In this document: one piece after another, positions 1 to 12,700 of the stretch
Position numbering within the stretch: position 1 is the first letter of the stretch
Layout of the letters: every line of letters begins with the position of its first letter
Assembly (NCBI GenBank): GCA_002633005.1
Contig: NMRA01000452.1
Coordinates: forward strand, 222,270 to 286,269
DNA from: Phoronis australis
Lineage: Eukaryota; Phoronida; Phoronidae
Length of the DNA: 64,000 bases
Direction of reading: 5' to 3'
Notes under the pieces: model-generated
Told to the model about the DNA's origin: nothing
The model's database searches: none
What the model saw: only the letters and a program-made list of their open reading frames with translations
Made by a program: the position numbers and the translations under genes

Positions 1-489
1 TGCTAGTTTTGAATTGTGAGGTTTCAAGAAAATTGTTATGTTGCGAATTTTTTAGTTATATATTCATAGTGGCGTGGATAGCTAAACCCATCTGCGTCGT
101 GATATATTGTCAGAAATGTCAGCCTGTTTGACAACTGCCCATCTACAACACACACATTCCTTCATAGATTTCAAGCTCTGTCAGCTTGTTATAGTTGTGT
201 ACACATACTCTGCACTTTTACTGGTGTTGTCGCATTCTTGTGGCGAGGACATAATCAAGTGAGTGCTACAGAACGTGTGTGTCAGTTATAGGCAGACACG
301 TCTTGTCATGTGACGTGTCGTGTCACCTGCCTGACCAACAATGGAAGTTCCTGCCTCAAGATCCATCACAACACTGAAAGCATGTAAATTCCTGGCTTTA
401 AACTACCGTGTTAGTAGAGGTGCAGGAGACATTTCGGAGTTGGCTCCATGCAGTTCTGGTGTACTTGAGAACTAAGTGGTGTAACAACT

Positions 490-657
490 GGTGATGTCAG
501 CCGGTGATGTCAGCCGGTGATGTCAGCCGGTGATGTCAGCCGGTGATGTCAGCCGGTGATGTCAGCCGGTGATGTCAGCCGGTGATGTCAGCCGGTGATG
601 TCACCCGGTGATGTCAGCCGGTGATGTCAGCCGGTGATGTCAACCGGTGATGTCAAC
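490..657. repeat. 13-bp minisatellite, about 13 copies
   Basis: Unit ggtgatgtcagcc repeats nearly perfectly; a few units carry single changes (tcaccc, tcaacc). It lies just upstream of the first visible LARP4 exon, so probably in an intron. No exon was recognised in 1-810. Confidence 0.95.
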
Positions 658-810
658 TGTGTTGACTGGAACTATGGATGTAGTTACTACTACACATGGC
701 TTAGTATTTGTGGAGAACAGCTGGGGCGTGGATGAAAGTAAGTGGAGAATCTAGTGTGACGTAGTTGGTGTGTTGTTGACCTAATCATGTTTTCATGTGT
801 TTCCCTGCAG

Positions 811-1991
811 ACCGAATAGTAGTAAGCCCAGCATAAGCTTGACCACAGATGGCAGCACCAAGACAGCAGAGCCAGCCAAGCCAACCCAGTCCCAACCGGC
901 CACTGGCCAGTCATCAGCAGAGCCTAAATCACCAGTAAGTGGTCCAAGTTCTGTTTGCGGTGCCAGGTAGCCTCATAAGAGTTGTCCCCGCCATTATTAG
1001 GTGTCAGAAAATGGGCGCTCGTTTGAAAACTTAACCGACACACCCATCTCTGTTATCATTTTACTCTTGTCTGTAAGTATTTTTCATTATTAGGGAATTT
1101 GGTATAAGGTAGCAGTCCTTGCGGCGAATTTAAATAAATGTGACCTGATTTCAGTTACTATGTAACTTCAGCTCGTTACACTCAAGACCTAAAATAAGAC
1201 GCTTTAGGCGTGCAGCCCTTTGGCCACTTATTACACTGCCAGTATCTCAGACAGAAGTGTGCAGCCCTTTGGCCACTTATTACACTGCCAGTATCTCAGA
1301 CAGAAGTGTGCAGCCCTTTGGCCACTTATTACACTGCCAGTATCCCAGACAGAAGTGTGCAGCCCTTTGGCCACTTATTACACTGCCAGTATCTCAGACA
1401 GAAGTGTGCAGCCCTTTGGCCACTTATTACACTGCCAGTATCCCAGACAGAAGTGTCATATTTAAAAGCTTAAAGTGAGACGGTCTTGCATTAGTTCGGC
1501 ATCACAATCTTATCATTTTTACAAAAATTAGTAGCATTCAGTTATGACATTGTTTTTAGCGATGAGTCTCAAGGGATGTTAGAGTTGTAAACATTTTGCT
1601 GTGATGTAATAATACGTTGTGTCGCCCCCAGGAGGCGTTGACTGCTCGTCCCAGTTATGCTGAGATGGCGCAGAGAGCCAAAGCAGCGGCAGCAATAGCT
1701 GAGAAGAACAGGGAAGATGCTGATAATAATAACAAGGAGGGTGATGGTGACTGTGATGGCAAAGCAGGGACGGTCAAGGAACCGGTAGTGACCAAGGGTC
1801 AGGCGGCAATGACCAAGGCCAATGGGCCTCCCCCTCGTGACACGCGTAGCGAGCCACGAGAACAGAGACCTCCGCCGCCGCCACCGGTGGGAGGTCGGCG
1901 TGGCAACAGTAAGGATAGCCGCGACCGGCGGGATCGAGGGGGTCGTAAGGAGTCTGTGCCACGCCTCGAGCGACCCTCCAGTGCTAAGTGA
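811..1991 (+). CDS. LARP4: La-related protein 4 type protein, last two coding exons (5' end outside window)
   Basis: Two coding exons are visible: 811-934 (acceptor ttccctgcag, donor gtaagt) and 1632-1991 (acceptor cccccag, stop TGA at 1989-1991). The first is entered with two bases carried over from an upstream exon and both join in one frame. The joined tail is Ser/Pro/Gln-rich, then carries RPSYAEMAQRAK, close to the PPSYAEMCQ tail motif of vertebrate LARP4, then a basic Arg/Asp/Pro-rich end with a run of prolines. LARP4 proteins bind poly(A) and PABP in the cytoplasm and stabilise mRNAs; the La module and RRM that define the family would lie upstream, outside the window. The assignment therefore rests on the C-terminal motif alone. 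LARP4B is the alternative and cannot be separated here. The gene is tail-to-tail with PHF14. Confidence 0.72.
1211..1455. repeat. 49-bp tandem repeat, 5 copies, in LARP4 intron
   Basis: Five head-to-tail copies of a 49-bp unit starting tgcagccctttggcc. The only variation seen is atctcag versus atcccag: units 1, 2 and 4 have the first form, units 3 and 5 the second. This suggests a higher-order two-unit duplication. Because 49 is not a multiple of three, the array is open in all three frames and yields overlapping spurious ORFs. Confidence 0.95.
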
Positions 1992-2209
1992 GTGGTGGCT
2001 GTGACTTGATTCAAAACTGATGGTTGTTTATAATGCAGGTGGTGACTATGCCTGGATGTGGATATTCAGAGGCTGCTTGGGGAAATGGGAGCCAGTTAGT
2101 CTGGCTGGTCTGCACACTGTTATACAGCTGTAGCGAAGGATTGTTCCTGTGTTGTCTCTCTCTTTGTGCAATTTCATGTGGACATCTGGCGGGCACTGTA
2201 CGTTGATGT

Positions 2210-2449
2210 GCGTGTGCTGTGTGCATACTTAGGTATGCGTGTGCTGAGCGTGCATACTTAGGTATGCGTGTGCTGTGTGCATACTTAGGTATGCGTGTGC
2301 TGTGCGTGCATACTTAGCTTGATGCACTTTCAGCTTGTGTCCTGCATCAGTGGTGGGAGACACAGCTGTTGTCCAGTTATTGTCTGACCAGCTGTTGTCC
2401 AGTTATTGCCTGACCAGCTGTTGTCCAGTTATTGTCTGACCAGCTGTTG
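2210..2449. repeat. Two short minisatellites in the LARP4 3' region
   Basis: About 2210-2316 holds four imperfect copies of a 27-30 bp unit built on gtgcatacttaggtatgcg. 2363-2449 holds three copies plus a partial of a 26-bp unit, cagctgttgtccagttattg followed by tctgac. Both follow the LARP4 stop codon and may be transcribed in its 3' UTR. Confidence 0.85.
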
Positions 2450-5400
2450 GTGTTGGACAGCAGGCATTAAGCACCATCTTCTGATATTAATATTACATGA
2501 AGTAGACGCTGTATGTATGTGTGTCTGTGGGTGAAGACGCACAGACCAATATTGGCTCGTTGACCAGATCATCGTAGCCCACCGGTTTCGACTTGAAACA
2601 TTTTCTACAACTGCTAATGGTGCTGATGCATAATTGTGAGAAAAATTAATGATTAACATTTATTACCATGCAAGTACTGTGACAAAGACTCGACTCGCAA
2701 CAATCGTCTCACAGCTGTGGGTGGTCAAATATTCAATGCTGCTTGGGCTGTAGCTAAGAATTCTGCTCAGAACGAGCTTTGACAGGCCTTGAAAAGGGAA
2801 AAATGTGAAAAAATAAATATGACTATTTAGAAGAGTCCGCTGTGGCCAGCTCAGAAAACTGTCTGTAGCTAAACCTTCAAGGGCATGTTGTAGTTGTCAA
2901 ATGTTGTCAACTATTGTGCTGGAGTTGTGATGTGAGAACACTGGCTTAAGATCATCGCTTGTACATAGAAATGGAGTCATTTTACAAGGTTGTGTTGTTG
3001 TGTTTGGGGTAGTATAAGGGTGTGAAGACAGGGGGCGCTGCGCTGTGACTGGCCAAACTGACTGCAGTGCTCCTCCCAGGTGTTGGTTGCCAGGAGTACT
3101 GATGCAGCACCACCTAGTGACAGATGAGAGCTTATCTTTGGGGGAAATTTGAACAAGACTGTTAGCTGACTTGATAAACTTGCTGTTTGTGCAGAAAATC
3201 TTCTGTGATGTCGCCGCAATGAATAAATATTTTTTTAAAATCTCGGCCAATTACTCAGTTGACTTTTATGCAAGTGTAGACTATGAAATTAAAGTTTGTG
3301 TTCTTTTTCAGCAACTCTTCTAAAATTTGCAACAAAGTATGCAGTAATCATTCTTTCAAAATTATTGAATTTCACCAGAAATTTATCAGAAACTGATTGG
3401 AGGTTATCTCGTAGCCATAGTTGGTTAGTTATTCGAGACGGTTGATGTAAATTCATTAGTTTCATTTGAGTCAGTATGAAATGGTCTGACAGAACAAATT
3501 GAATGGCTTGGGATCAGCGCACCCTTGTGTTTACCCATAGTACTACCTTATATTGTGTACAGATTATGTTTTATGTGTAACATGTCCATGTTGGTCCATT
3601 TATGCAAAGCATAGGATTAGCTGGGGATAATTGGGCTGTTTTTGTTTGTTTTTCTTTGTTGAGCATAAGTACTGTGATGTTTCACCATTCCCATAACAAC
3701 TGTTGCCGTGACGACATGAAGAGCCGTGTCAAAGCCTTGGGCAGTTTTGTCTTGTCTCCCAGTTGCAGAGTGCAATGCTCCTCAAGTTGTTAGTGAATTC
3801 AACACTTGAATTTTGATGAGCTTAAAGCGATATCCCTATAAAACGACAACTCGTTCACGATTGTCTTTTTCTTGATTTACTATTTTTTGGACTTAATTAT
3901 TTGTCTTTTATTTAATGTCATTCGAACAATAATTTCACTGCTTTTTCTTGCAGAATTAATGCTCATATTACTTTTGTCAGTCTTCGTTTTTTGAAATCCA
4001 CTCTTGAAGAAAATAAGCTTGCCGTCGTGCGAGGCGAGTTGTTTATTCACTCTGCAGTGGGTTCTGTTGCCAAGGTGACCGGAAGCTGTTGTTGTGAGGG
4101 CTGTTATGTCTTCTAAGTTGTATGCATTGAGTATAGATTAGGTTGGAGTTGTATGTTCTGGCATATAGCACAGCTATACTGTTGGCTAGGTGGCACTACT
4201 GGCTGGCGCCACCTTTTGGCATCCAGCTCAGCCAATTAAGTGTAGAATATTGATTGAAGACATTATTCTTTTGCAAAGAATATTTGAGGTTTTTGCGACT
4301 TTGGTCTCCGTCTGTGTTACCTTAGTGACTGGTTGTCATGACGATACGGAAGTTTTTAGTTGGTTTGCGGCACTTTATTATTATTATTAGTATTCTGATT
4401 ATGGCTAAGTTTATTATTGCTGTCTGTACTATATGTATACCTTGTGTACATGTAAACAATTGTTGACTTGTCTACCTGTGTATTATTCTATGATATTGTG
4501 TTTATTTAATTGTCATTTGTTTGGGACGTCTGACACGAAGTCTGTGTCGGATAGTGATGTTATTACAAGTTGTTACTCGGATGTACGCTATGGCTGGCCC
4601 TTTACACTGGACCTGTCTCCACTCTACACTCGTTTCACGCTCTTGTTTTTATCTAGCCTTGTCGAAAAGCCTGAACTATGCGCTTTTTCACGAGTGCCCC
4701 TTGCTCGCGTAAACTTATCGTTGACAGAAGTGTTCAACAACGGGAGGGACTTGATGTGATGAATTGCCCCACTGTTCGTTCGCATCCGCCAGTCAGCTCA
4801 GGATAATTTATAATTACCTGCAAGCGTGGGTGCTTTAAGCAATCTCAAGGACTGGTGTGGATAGTGAATAGTAATGTATTATGCAAAGTCAGTGTTGTGC
4901 CGGTTATGTAGACTGAACCAGCTGTTTGTGTGGGGAATGTTGTGTTACACCAGATCTGGTCACTATTTGAACTCGGTCACTGCAATTGGGGCAGCCTGTA
5001 CTTTCTGGTGTAACTGCACATTTCGACTGTTTTACCACTACAAAATGGCAGATTTTTTACCTACACCGGATATGCCCCTTGGTTCAGAATGATTCTGGTC
5101 TAGGTATGTTATGAAAGTATTGGCACTCAGTAGGGAGAGTTAAGCTCTTGTGTTCTTTGATTTTTACGAGTTTTGTGAACAAAGCGTTAACAAGCTGGCG
5201 TTACACATTTGTACTGTAGCAGTCACTTGTCAGCGACGTGTTTTGTTCATGAAAACAACAATAGCCAGTGTAGGTCCCAGCATTGTGTTCATCGTTCTTA
5301 AGCTCATATCACCCTCGCCATCATCATATCCCCTGCTGGGAGACCACGCACTTTCTCGGCAGGGGGCTATTCATATCATCAGTAGGGCGCCAGAGGCGGT

Positions 5401-6174
5401 TGAGATCGCACCATTGTTCGACCGTCTACAGTACTGCCATAATTTCGTTTGGTCAAATTGTTACTTTCTTCTGCAGAAGCATCTTGCAAAGTATCCATTT
5501 AGTTGAATCTTAACAAAAACCATATGCTTTGTTACATTGAGACCGACAGACTTTGGTCTTGTGGTTAGGTTTATTAATCAAATTATGGCTTAGTAAATTG
5601 GGAAACTGGAAGAATTTGAAATATTGTTGGATCATTTTGATGCGAGAATGTATCCAATAGTCATAGGCATTTCCTTCAATGCACTTTGCATTTGTGCATG
5701 GTTTATTGGAAAGTTGTACCCGAGATGTAAAGTTATTGGAAAGGCAAGGCTGCCATTCTGTGGTCAGGTGTACAGTTGGTTGCAAGTTGGCTGTTGTGAC
5801 ATTGCTTTTGACCTTGATGCTGATGGATATGGCCGACTGTCGGCCATTTTGTCTTGGTAATGGTGGTTGTTGTAATCATGTGGATGAAATGGTTGAACGT
5901 CCACCAGGGCAGAGGCTTGGAATTTTGTCTGGCGTACTTCCTAGGTACAAGTTGAAGATGGGGGTGTCCAGCCAGTAGGGCATCACGATCTCTATGTAAA
6001 GTGTGAACTGTTGGGCATGACATGTGTTATGGCCACCAGACATGAAATGGGTTACAATCTTGCCAGACAGCTGATTAATCTCTTGTGAATTTTAATTTAT
6101 TTCAAATTCATTTGGAAAATGAGTAATTATGTTGGGGGTCATCTGAAAATAAAAATTCTTTTTTCACCTTTGTC

Positions 6175-6238
6175 TTTATTTTATTGTACATCGTGTAAGG
6201 TTTGTAAACGAGATGTGAGGTGTAGATCAGAATTTATT
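6175..6238 (-). promoter_or_regulatory. PHF14: Candidate PHF14 poly(A) signals
   Basis: Three overlapping or adjacent AATAAA hexamers on the minus strand (6233-6238 and two within 6175-6185), about 530-590 bp downstream of the PHF14 stop codon. Confidence 0.5.
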
Positions 6239-6767
6239 TAATAGTAATAGTTCATTATATGTATAAAGTTCAAAATATCAAATATGAAAACTTGATGACA
6301 ATATGATACAAACTAAACAGTACTTCTAAACACATGAGCAGACATGAATTATATTACACAGTTTAAAGGGGCACTTCCTCTTAGCTCTTGACACCATGAT
6401 AGGAAATCTTTCTCATCCCGAGTGCTTGCAAATTTGGTCATTCGACGTTGATTGTCACTATTCTTTTTTTGTTGAGAATATAGAAAGCAGTTGCTATTGT
6501 AATATATTCCAGTGCAAGTAGTGAGGAAGTATCCCTTTAAGGGACAAATTTTATCCACAGGATGTACAGACAAGTGACGTCGAAATTTGGGAGTGGTTGG
6601 ATGAATTTCAACGTTGAGTAACACCTGAACAGAAACTATACAAAGCCAGAATGACGTCAAAAGGAACACGTGTTCTCGTTTTATTCTGGTTCCACGAGCA
6701 GTGCATTGTGGGTCCTTGAGATTGCACAACCACTCTTGTATTACACATAGGTTTTATGTTTATGCCA

Positions 6768-9700
6768 TCAATCGCTGTCGTCATCGCTGATGATGCGAGA
6801 AGCGCCCTCTTTCATCTCCATCTCTTCAGCATGATCAGACTCTACCGTCTCCTCAGTGTCCATAAGCGTCTCCTACAAGAAATAACACTCGTTACCTACT
6901 GCCAGAGGTGAACTCTCAAATGCTGCTAAAAATAACACCAGTTGTTAACTGACAGGTGAATACAAATGGCACCAAAATAACACCTGTTATCAACCAACAT
7001 GAACACGAATGCCATCCAATGACTCAAATATCCACTATCGAGTCAACAAGCTTCACAATATACACTACTGAGACTTTAATGCAATGTGAGAAACTAAGCA
7101 TTCATCACTTGAAGTTGTGGACAACTGGTACTGATTGGGATACAATTTCCCAGACTACCAAGACTCGCACCATTTGCCTCATACAACACCACCGGAGCAA
7201 CACAATATTGAGAGTTGAAATGCACCCATGACTGCACAGCAAAGAGTATGCTCTTATTTGCCACTAGGAGGCTCTTCAATCTACTGAACGCAGCCTAATA
7301 TCAGCTTCAATCTAGATATCCACCACACTGGCACTTGCGCATTGATGTACCATAGGGAAAACCATTTCTGATGGCCAAAGATATTATGTGAACGGGGCTC
7401 AAGAATGAAGGAAGTGTCGTTTGCATTATCCATCAAAGCAGTATTCTAAGGCAATTGGGAGCAGCACGTACAAGTAGTTCTCAAAAAGACGAAATTTCTC
7501 AATATCCACAAATTTCACATTACCAATGTTAAAATAATTTTCCAAACGATTTAATGCATTACTCATTTGGTGTTAAGAGTTTGCGTCATAGTTTTGACAA
7601 AGGCCAGTGATATTTAAAACAAATATCAACTCCTTTGAAAAAACCAACTTTACTGCAGTCACATGACTAACCTCTTCTGTCTCATCCGGGTCATCACATT
7701 CCTCACAGTGCCAGTCATAACCTTTCCTTTTAGGTGTCTTCTTCAGGGGTGGATCGAGGCAGCGAAAGTGGTAACATCTGTGACACTTGTCACATCTGAA
7801 ACAATACAACCGTAGTACAAAGACCATGCTAATGGACAATGCAATACGATGAGTCCAAACCGAAGCAATGTGTGTCCTAGTTGGACGCTCCTTTAAGGAA
7901 TAATCCTTTTCACCAACACTGTAAGAAACGGCGTTATGTGTAACTATAAACAATAGAATTGTGAGAGATGAAGTGACGTCTGCTGAATAAGTAATCGACA
8001 GAGTCCATACTACTGCTACTACTATTATTATTATTACTTACGATGCACTTCATACAACTTTAAATTACAAAGACACTCGAAACGCTCAACACTTTGCAAT
8101 GTTCGCTCAGATATCAAAAGCTATTTTATGGTGACAAATCTCTTGGAAGAGCATTCTTCAATATCAAGATTAAAAAGGTCCAGACCATTACCTGACATTG
8201 CAACTTCTTCACAAATGTCATCAACAGATACCTATGTTCAAACAACATTCAACTGCAAGAAGCAATTGAGATCCAAGTCCAAAGACCTTGTCCAGAGATT
8301 CGGGACTTGATCTACCTGCAGTGCATTCAGGTCTGTTACAAGAATCCCCCAACATTAGGGACCCCCCCACCGTACTGCTTTTTATCCCATACGCGTTAAA
8401 TCTGTCGAGGGAAATACGGCCATGTAATAAAGTTTTCCGTATTCACCTCCCGCACTACTTCAACAGCGACCTCTGACATGGAAAGTTCAAAAGGTAGGTC
8501 AATGTCGACTCGACGTCTTTAGCCGGTTTGATCATCAAACTTTCCGAATATAGTTTAAAGTAATACAGTTGCAGCAGTGTAACTAACACTCGACATGCAA
8601 CCAGGCCCTAAACGTAAAATCTGGAACAAAACTTGTTAATTATAAAACACTTATGCTTCAGTTTTCAATTGCTGAACACTATATCGTCCCCAACTCAGTC
8701 GCCGATTCCTAGGAAATTAAAATATCAATTATTGTTGTTTTTTAACTATTTCCAGATGTTACAAGTTCACTGCACAGTTGCCGTTGTTTTCATCTTTGCT
8801 ACCTCTTTTCAAGAAATAAATCGTTACTTTTAAAACTGGTTCTTTTACAAGAGAAAACTTGCAACCTAACGCACAAGTACATACATATAGGATGTGATCC
8901 GCCATGTGAACAGTCTTGGTGAAGTATTTGAAAAATCTGCCGCAAAAATGTAACAAACTAAATAGCAATTCGAAGCACATGGGATAAATACAAAACGTAC
9001 TTCGATTGGCATACACGAAGTAATATCACACCCGACCTTATTCCGCGTATCGACCTGGACCTTCGTGCTCGGTCGATACGCGGAATAATGTCTCGCGGGA
9101 TATTACTTCATGTACGCCACTCTCGGTACGTTTTGTGTATATCCTTTTATTCTACAATGACAGAGAGCTCGCCTGGAGGTGAATCAAGTCTGTGAGATAT
9201 GAATGAACTGGCCGTACACTTGCCACATCAAGGTACAGTTCTTTGGTTCCAAAAGGGATCTTAAACGTTTTCCATTCAACCGTACTAGTTTCTAGAAACC
9301 TACCTGACCATATCAGCTTTGGTTCCCTGCATGGAGCAAGTGCTGCACGCCTCAAGGGCGGGTTCAGGTTTACGACGGCTGTATGTGTAGATGGTTTTCT
9401 CTTTCTTCAAGACCGGCTGTAAAGACATGACGAACAACTCAACACAACTAGTATTAGCAGAAATCAATCACTGTATATTTACAACTAAGCGCTTACTGAA
9501 GACACATTTTCAAAATTTCTTGTTTGCTTTAATAAAAAAGTGACAGCAAACTNTGTTAAATTATAAAGCACTTATGCTTCAGTTTTCAATTGCTGAATAC
9601 TATATCGTCTGCAACTAAGTCGCCGATTCCTAGGAAATTAAAATATCAATTATTGTTTTTTTAACTATTTCCAGATGTTACAAGTTCACTGCACAGTTGC

Positions 9701-12700
9701 CATTGTTTTCATCTTTGCTACCTCTTTTCAAGAAATAAATCGTTACTTTTAAAACTGTTTCTTTTTCAAGAGAAAACTTGTAACCTAACGCGCAAGTACA
9801 TACATACAGGATGTGATCCGCCACGTGAACAGTCTGGGTGAAGTATTTGAAAAATCTGCCGAAAAAAATGTAAGGAACTTAGAAATTCGAAGCGCATGGG
9901 ATAAATACAAAACATACATCGATTGGCGTACATGAAGTAATGTCACACTCTACCCTTATTCCGCGTATCGACCTCTACCTTCAGTCTCGGTCGATATGCG
10001 TAATAATGTCTCGTGGGATATTACTTCACGTACACCACTCTCAGTACGTTTTGTGTATTATCCTTTTATTCTACAATGACAGAGAGCTCGCCTGGAGGTG
10101 AATCAAGTCTGTGAGATATGGATGAAATGGCCGTACACTTGCCACATCAAGGTATGGTTCTTTGGTTCCAAAAGGGATCTTAAACGTCTTCCATTCAACC
10201 GTACTAGTTTCTAGAAACCTACCTGACCATATCAGCTTTGGTTCCCTGCATGGAGCAAGTGCTGCACGCCTCAAGGGCGGGTTCAGGTTTACGACGGCTG
10301 TATGTGTAGATGGTTTTCTCTTTCTTCAGGACGGGCTGTAAAGACATGATGAACAACTCAACACAACTAGTATTAGCAGAAATCAATCACTGTATATTTA
10401 CAACTAAACGCTTATTGAAGACACATTTTCAAAATTTCTTGTTTGCTTTAATTAAAAAGTGACAGCAAACTTCATTAGATTCAGTGGAAATTCTGCACAC
10501 TGATACAGTACTTCATAAACCATAAAAGAATAAGATAAAATTCTGTAAAAGAACCTGATCTAAGTGCAATAAACCAGCAACTATAATGATAACAATCACA
10601 ATAATAATAACAAAAATAATTCACGGTATTTGTTTGGCACTTAGTGCATTGGAAACCCTCCAAAAAGAAATTAAAGGTGCCAAATTTAGGACAACCAAAC
10701 TGGTACTCAAAATCCAAGACCTCTGTACGTGACAAGTGTCTGAATAACAATAACCATTATCATTATCAAGATAATAATCTCTTTCATAACGACATTCGTT
10801 ATTACTGTCATAAAGTTCAATATTAGTATGTTTACAGCCAGACTAACAAGTCAAACCTCATCTTCAACGTCTTCCGTCAGATCACACCCCTCTTCCTCCT
10901 CATCCACTCCTTTAGCCTCGTCCTCGTCCTTCACAACCTCTTCAGACTTCATTTTCTTCACCATCGCTTCATCCTCATCGTCATGGTGATCTTCATCATT
11001 GTCACCATCTTCACCAGGCGTAGGACCTCGACTGTCGTCGTCATCTTCAACAGCAGGTTTTTTAACCAGCCTCCTTTTACGCCTACGCCTCTGTTGTGGC
11101 TGTTGTGCTTTGTGTGCTGCATCGCCTTCATCGCTGTGGTCAACAGTGTCCGCTTCTCTTTTACGTTTCGACACATTCAGTTTCCGTCTACCAAGTCCTT
11201 TTCTGGCTCGTCTCGATTTCTAAAACGCGTAAAACAATTCTCATTCATCATAAGTGATAAGTTGAGTTCGATCTCATTGTCCATATGCCCATTTTTGAAC
11301 ATACATTAGTTAAAAATTTAGATTAGCGACAAAGAAAAACTTGGCAAAGGAAATCATCAGAAGTAAGGATAGCGAACTCAAAGACGCTAGTGAGACAACA
11401 GTCCTAGCTATGTCACTGCACGCATTCCGACAGTTACGGGAGATCCTATGGCCCAATGTTAACAAACAGCTATCTACCATTTACCTATTAAGATAACATA
11501 ACAAGAAGTCACTCTTTACAAGTACATTCTCGTGAATATCAAGCCACACATTCAACATGGTATTTAGGATATTATACCATCAAAAGCATGCTAAGATTAC
11601 TATGAAACACGGTATAGTATATGCCAAAGGTTACCAGACAAAATTATGTGTCCTCGTCACGAAGTCTAATACCATTAATGGCAAAATTAATTGATGACTC
11701 GTAACCAAGGACGACGTATGCACCTTGTTAGTTTTCCAATTAATTCCATCCTCCACCACGACAGAACTCTACAACTAGTGCTCTGTCATGACGGAACGCT
11801 GCAATCAGTGCTCAGCTGTGTTTGAAAAACTACGTAAAAAGTTTAAACTAATGGAACGTTGGTCTTTCCTTACCAAAACAGGACATTTTGAGAGTTGTAT
11901 ACTGATTATAAAACTTTACATAGTCATTGCAGTATGGTTATGTACTCTCAAAATAAAATCAATGCAGTATGGTTATGTACTCTCAAAACAAAGTCATTGC
12001 AGTATGGTTATGTACTCTCAAAACAAAGGCAATGCAGTATGGTTATGTACTCTCAAAACAAAGTCATTGCAGTATGGTTATGTATTCTCAAAACAAAGTC
12101 ATTGCAGTATGGTTATGTACTCTCAAAACAAAGTCATTGCAGTATGGTTATGTACTCTCAAAAATGTCCGTGAACTTTGTAATTGCCGTTGTGTTCAAAT
12201 TTTCTGTTGTACAGAACACAGTACGATGACGGTACGATGACAGTATATTATGTTGCTGCCTCCCAGCCATCATAAAGGATAATTCTGGGTAATTTTGACT
12301 GTATTACCTCTGGCGCTAGGCATACCTTCATTTTGGCTCTCTCATTCGTCTGTATCTGATGAATGAACTTCTTGGGCAGGTTAATCTTCTCCCTGAGGCG
12401 ACGTGGTGCGTTGGGGTCAGTGGTACCCTCGCCCTCATCATCACTACTGCGCTTCGCGCACTCAGAACACTGCCTGGATGGGCGAGACGAAACTGTCATA
12501 ATTCATTGGCGCAAAACAAACTAAAAGTCGCCATAAAACCGAGTTCTGATGTCAAAAAACTTACACAGAGGATAAATGCAACAAATTCAGAGATTAAATA
12601 AAGAAAAAATTCACATCAAAATAATGCCAACATTTGATTAGAAAATCCTTGTTAAATATTCCAGCTGTTAAATAGAAGAGCCTTACCATCCTTGTAGCTT

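Larger units (their letters stand above)
1992..6767. other. LARP4 3' UTR/intergenic stretch between convergent genes
   Basis: No coding exon was recognised in this 4.8 kb; the ORFs present are short and unlike known proteins. A + strand poly(A) signal AATAAA is at 6148-6153 (another at 2812-2817). Minus-strand AATAAA signals (tttatt on +) are at 6233-6238 and 6175-6185. The 3' ends of LARP4 and PHF14 may therefore lie within about 100 bp of each other or overlap. Which LARP4 signal is used cannot be decided. Confidence 0.5.
8633..10472. repeat. Tandem haplotype duplication at N 9553 (PHF14 intron plus exon)
   Basis: 8633-9552 and 9554-10472 are near-identical (about 920 bp each) and meet exactly at the N. 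Each carries the same 113-bp PHF14 exon (9304-9416 and 10223-10335) with synonymous differences, for example CCG GTC TTG versus CCC GTC CTG. The exon enters in phase 0 and leaves in phase 2, so two tandem copies would break the reading frame. This fits two alleles placed side by side. Confidence 0.85.

Noticed and set aside
1210-1478. Three overlapping + strand ORFs of 73-87 codons
   Set aside because: Made entirely of the 49-bp tandem repeat, which is open in all frames.
9152-10274. Two matching 67-codon minus ORFs starting MRRAALAPCREPK
   Set aside because: Shifted-frame readings across the duplicated PHF14 exon and its intron; the true exon frame reads LEACSTCSMQGTKADMV.
11788-12240. 150-codon + ORF and two overlapping ones with repeated MVMYSQNK-type peptides
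   Set aside because: Translation of the 35-bp minisatellite in a PHF14 intron.
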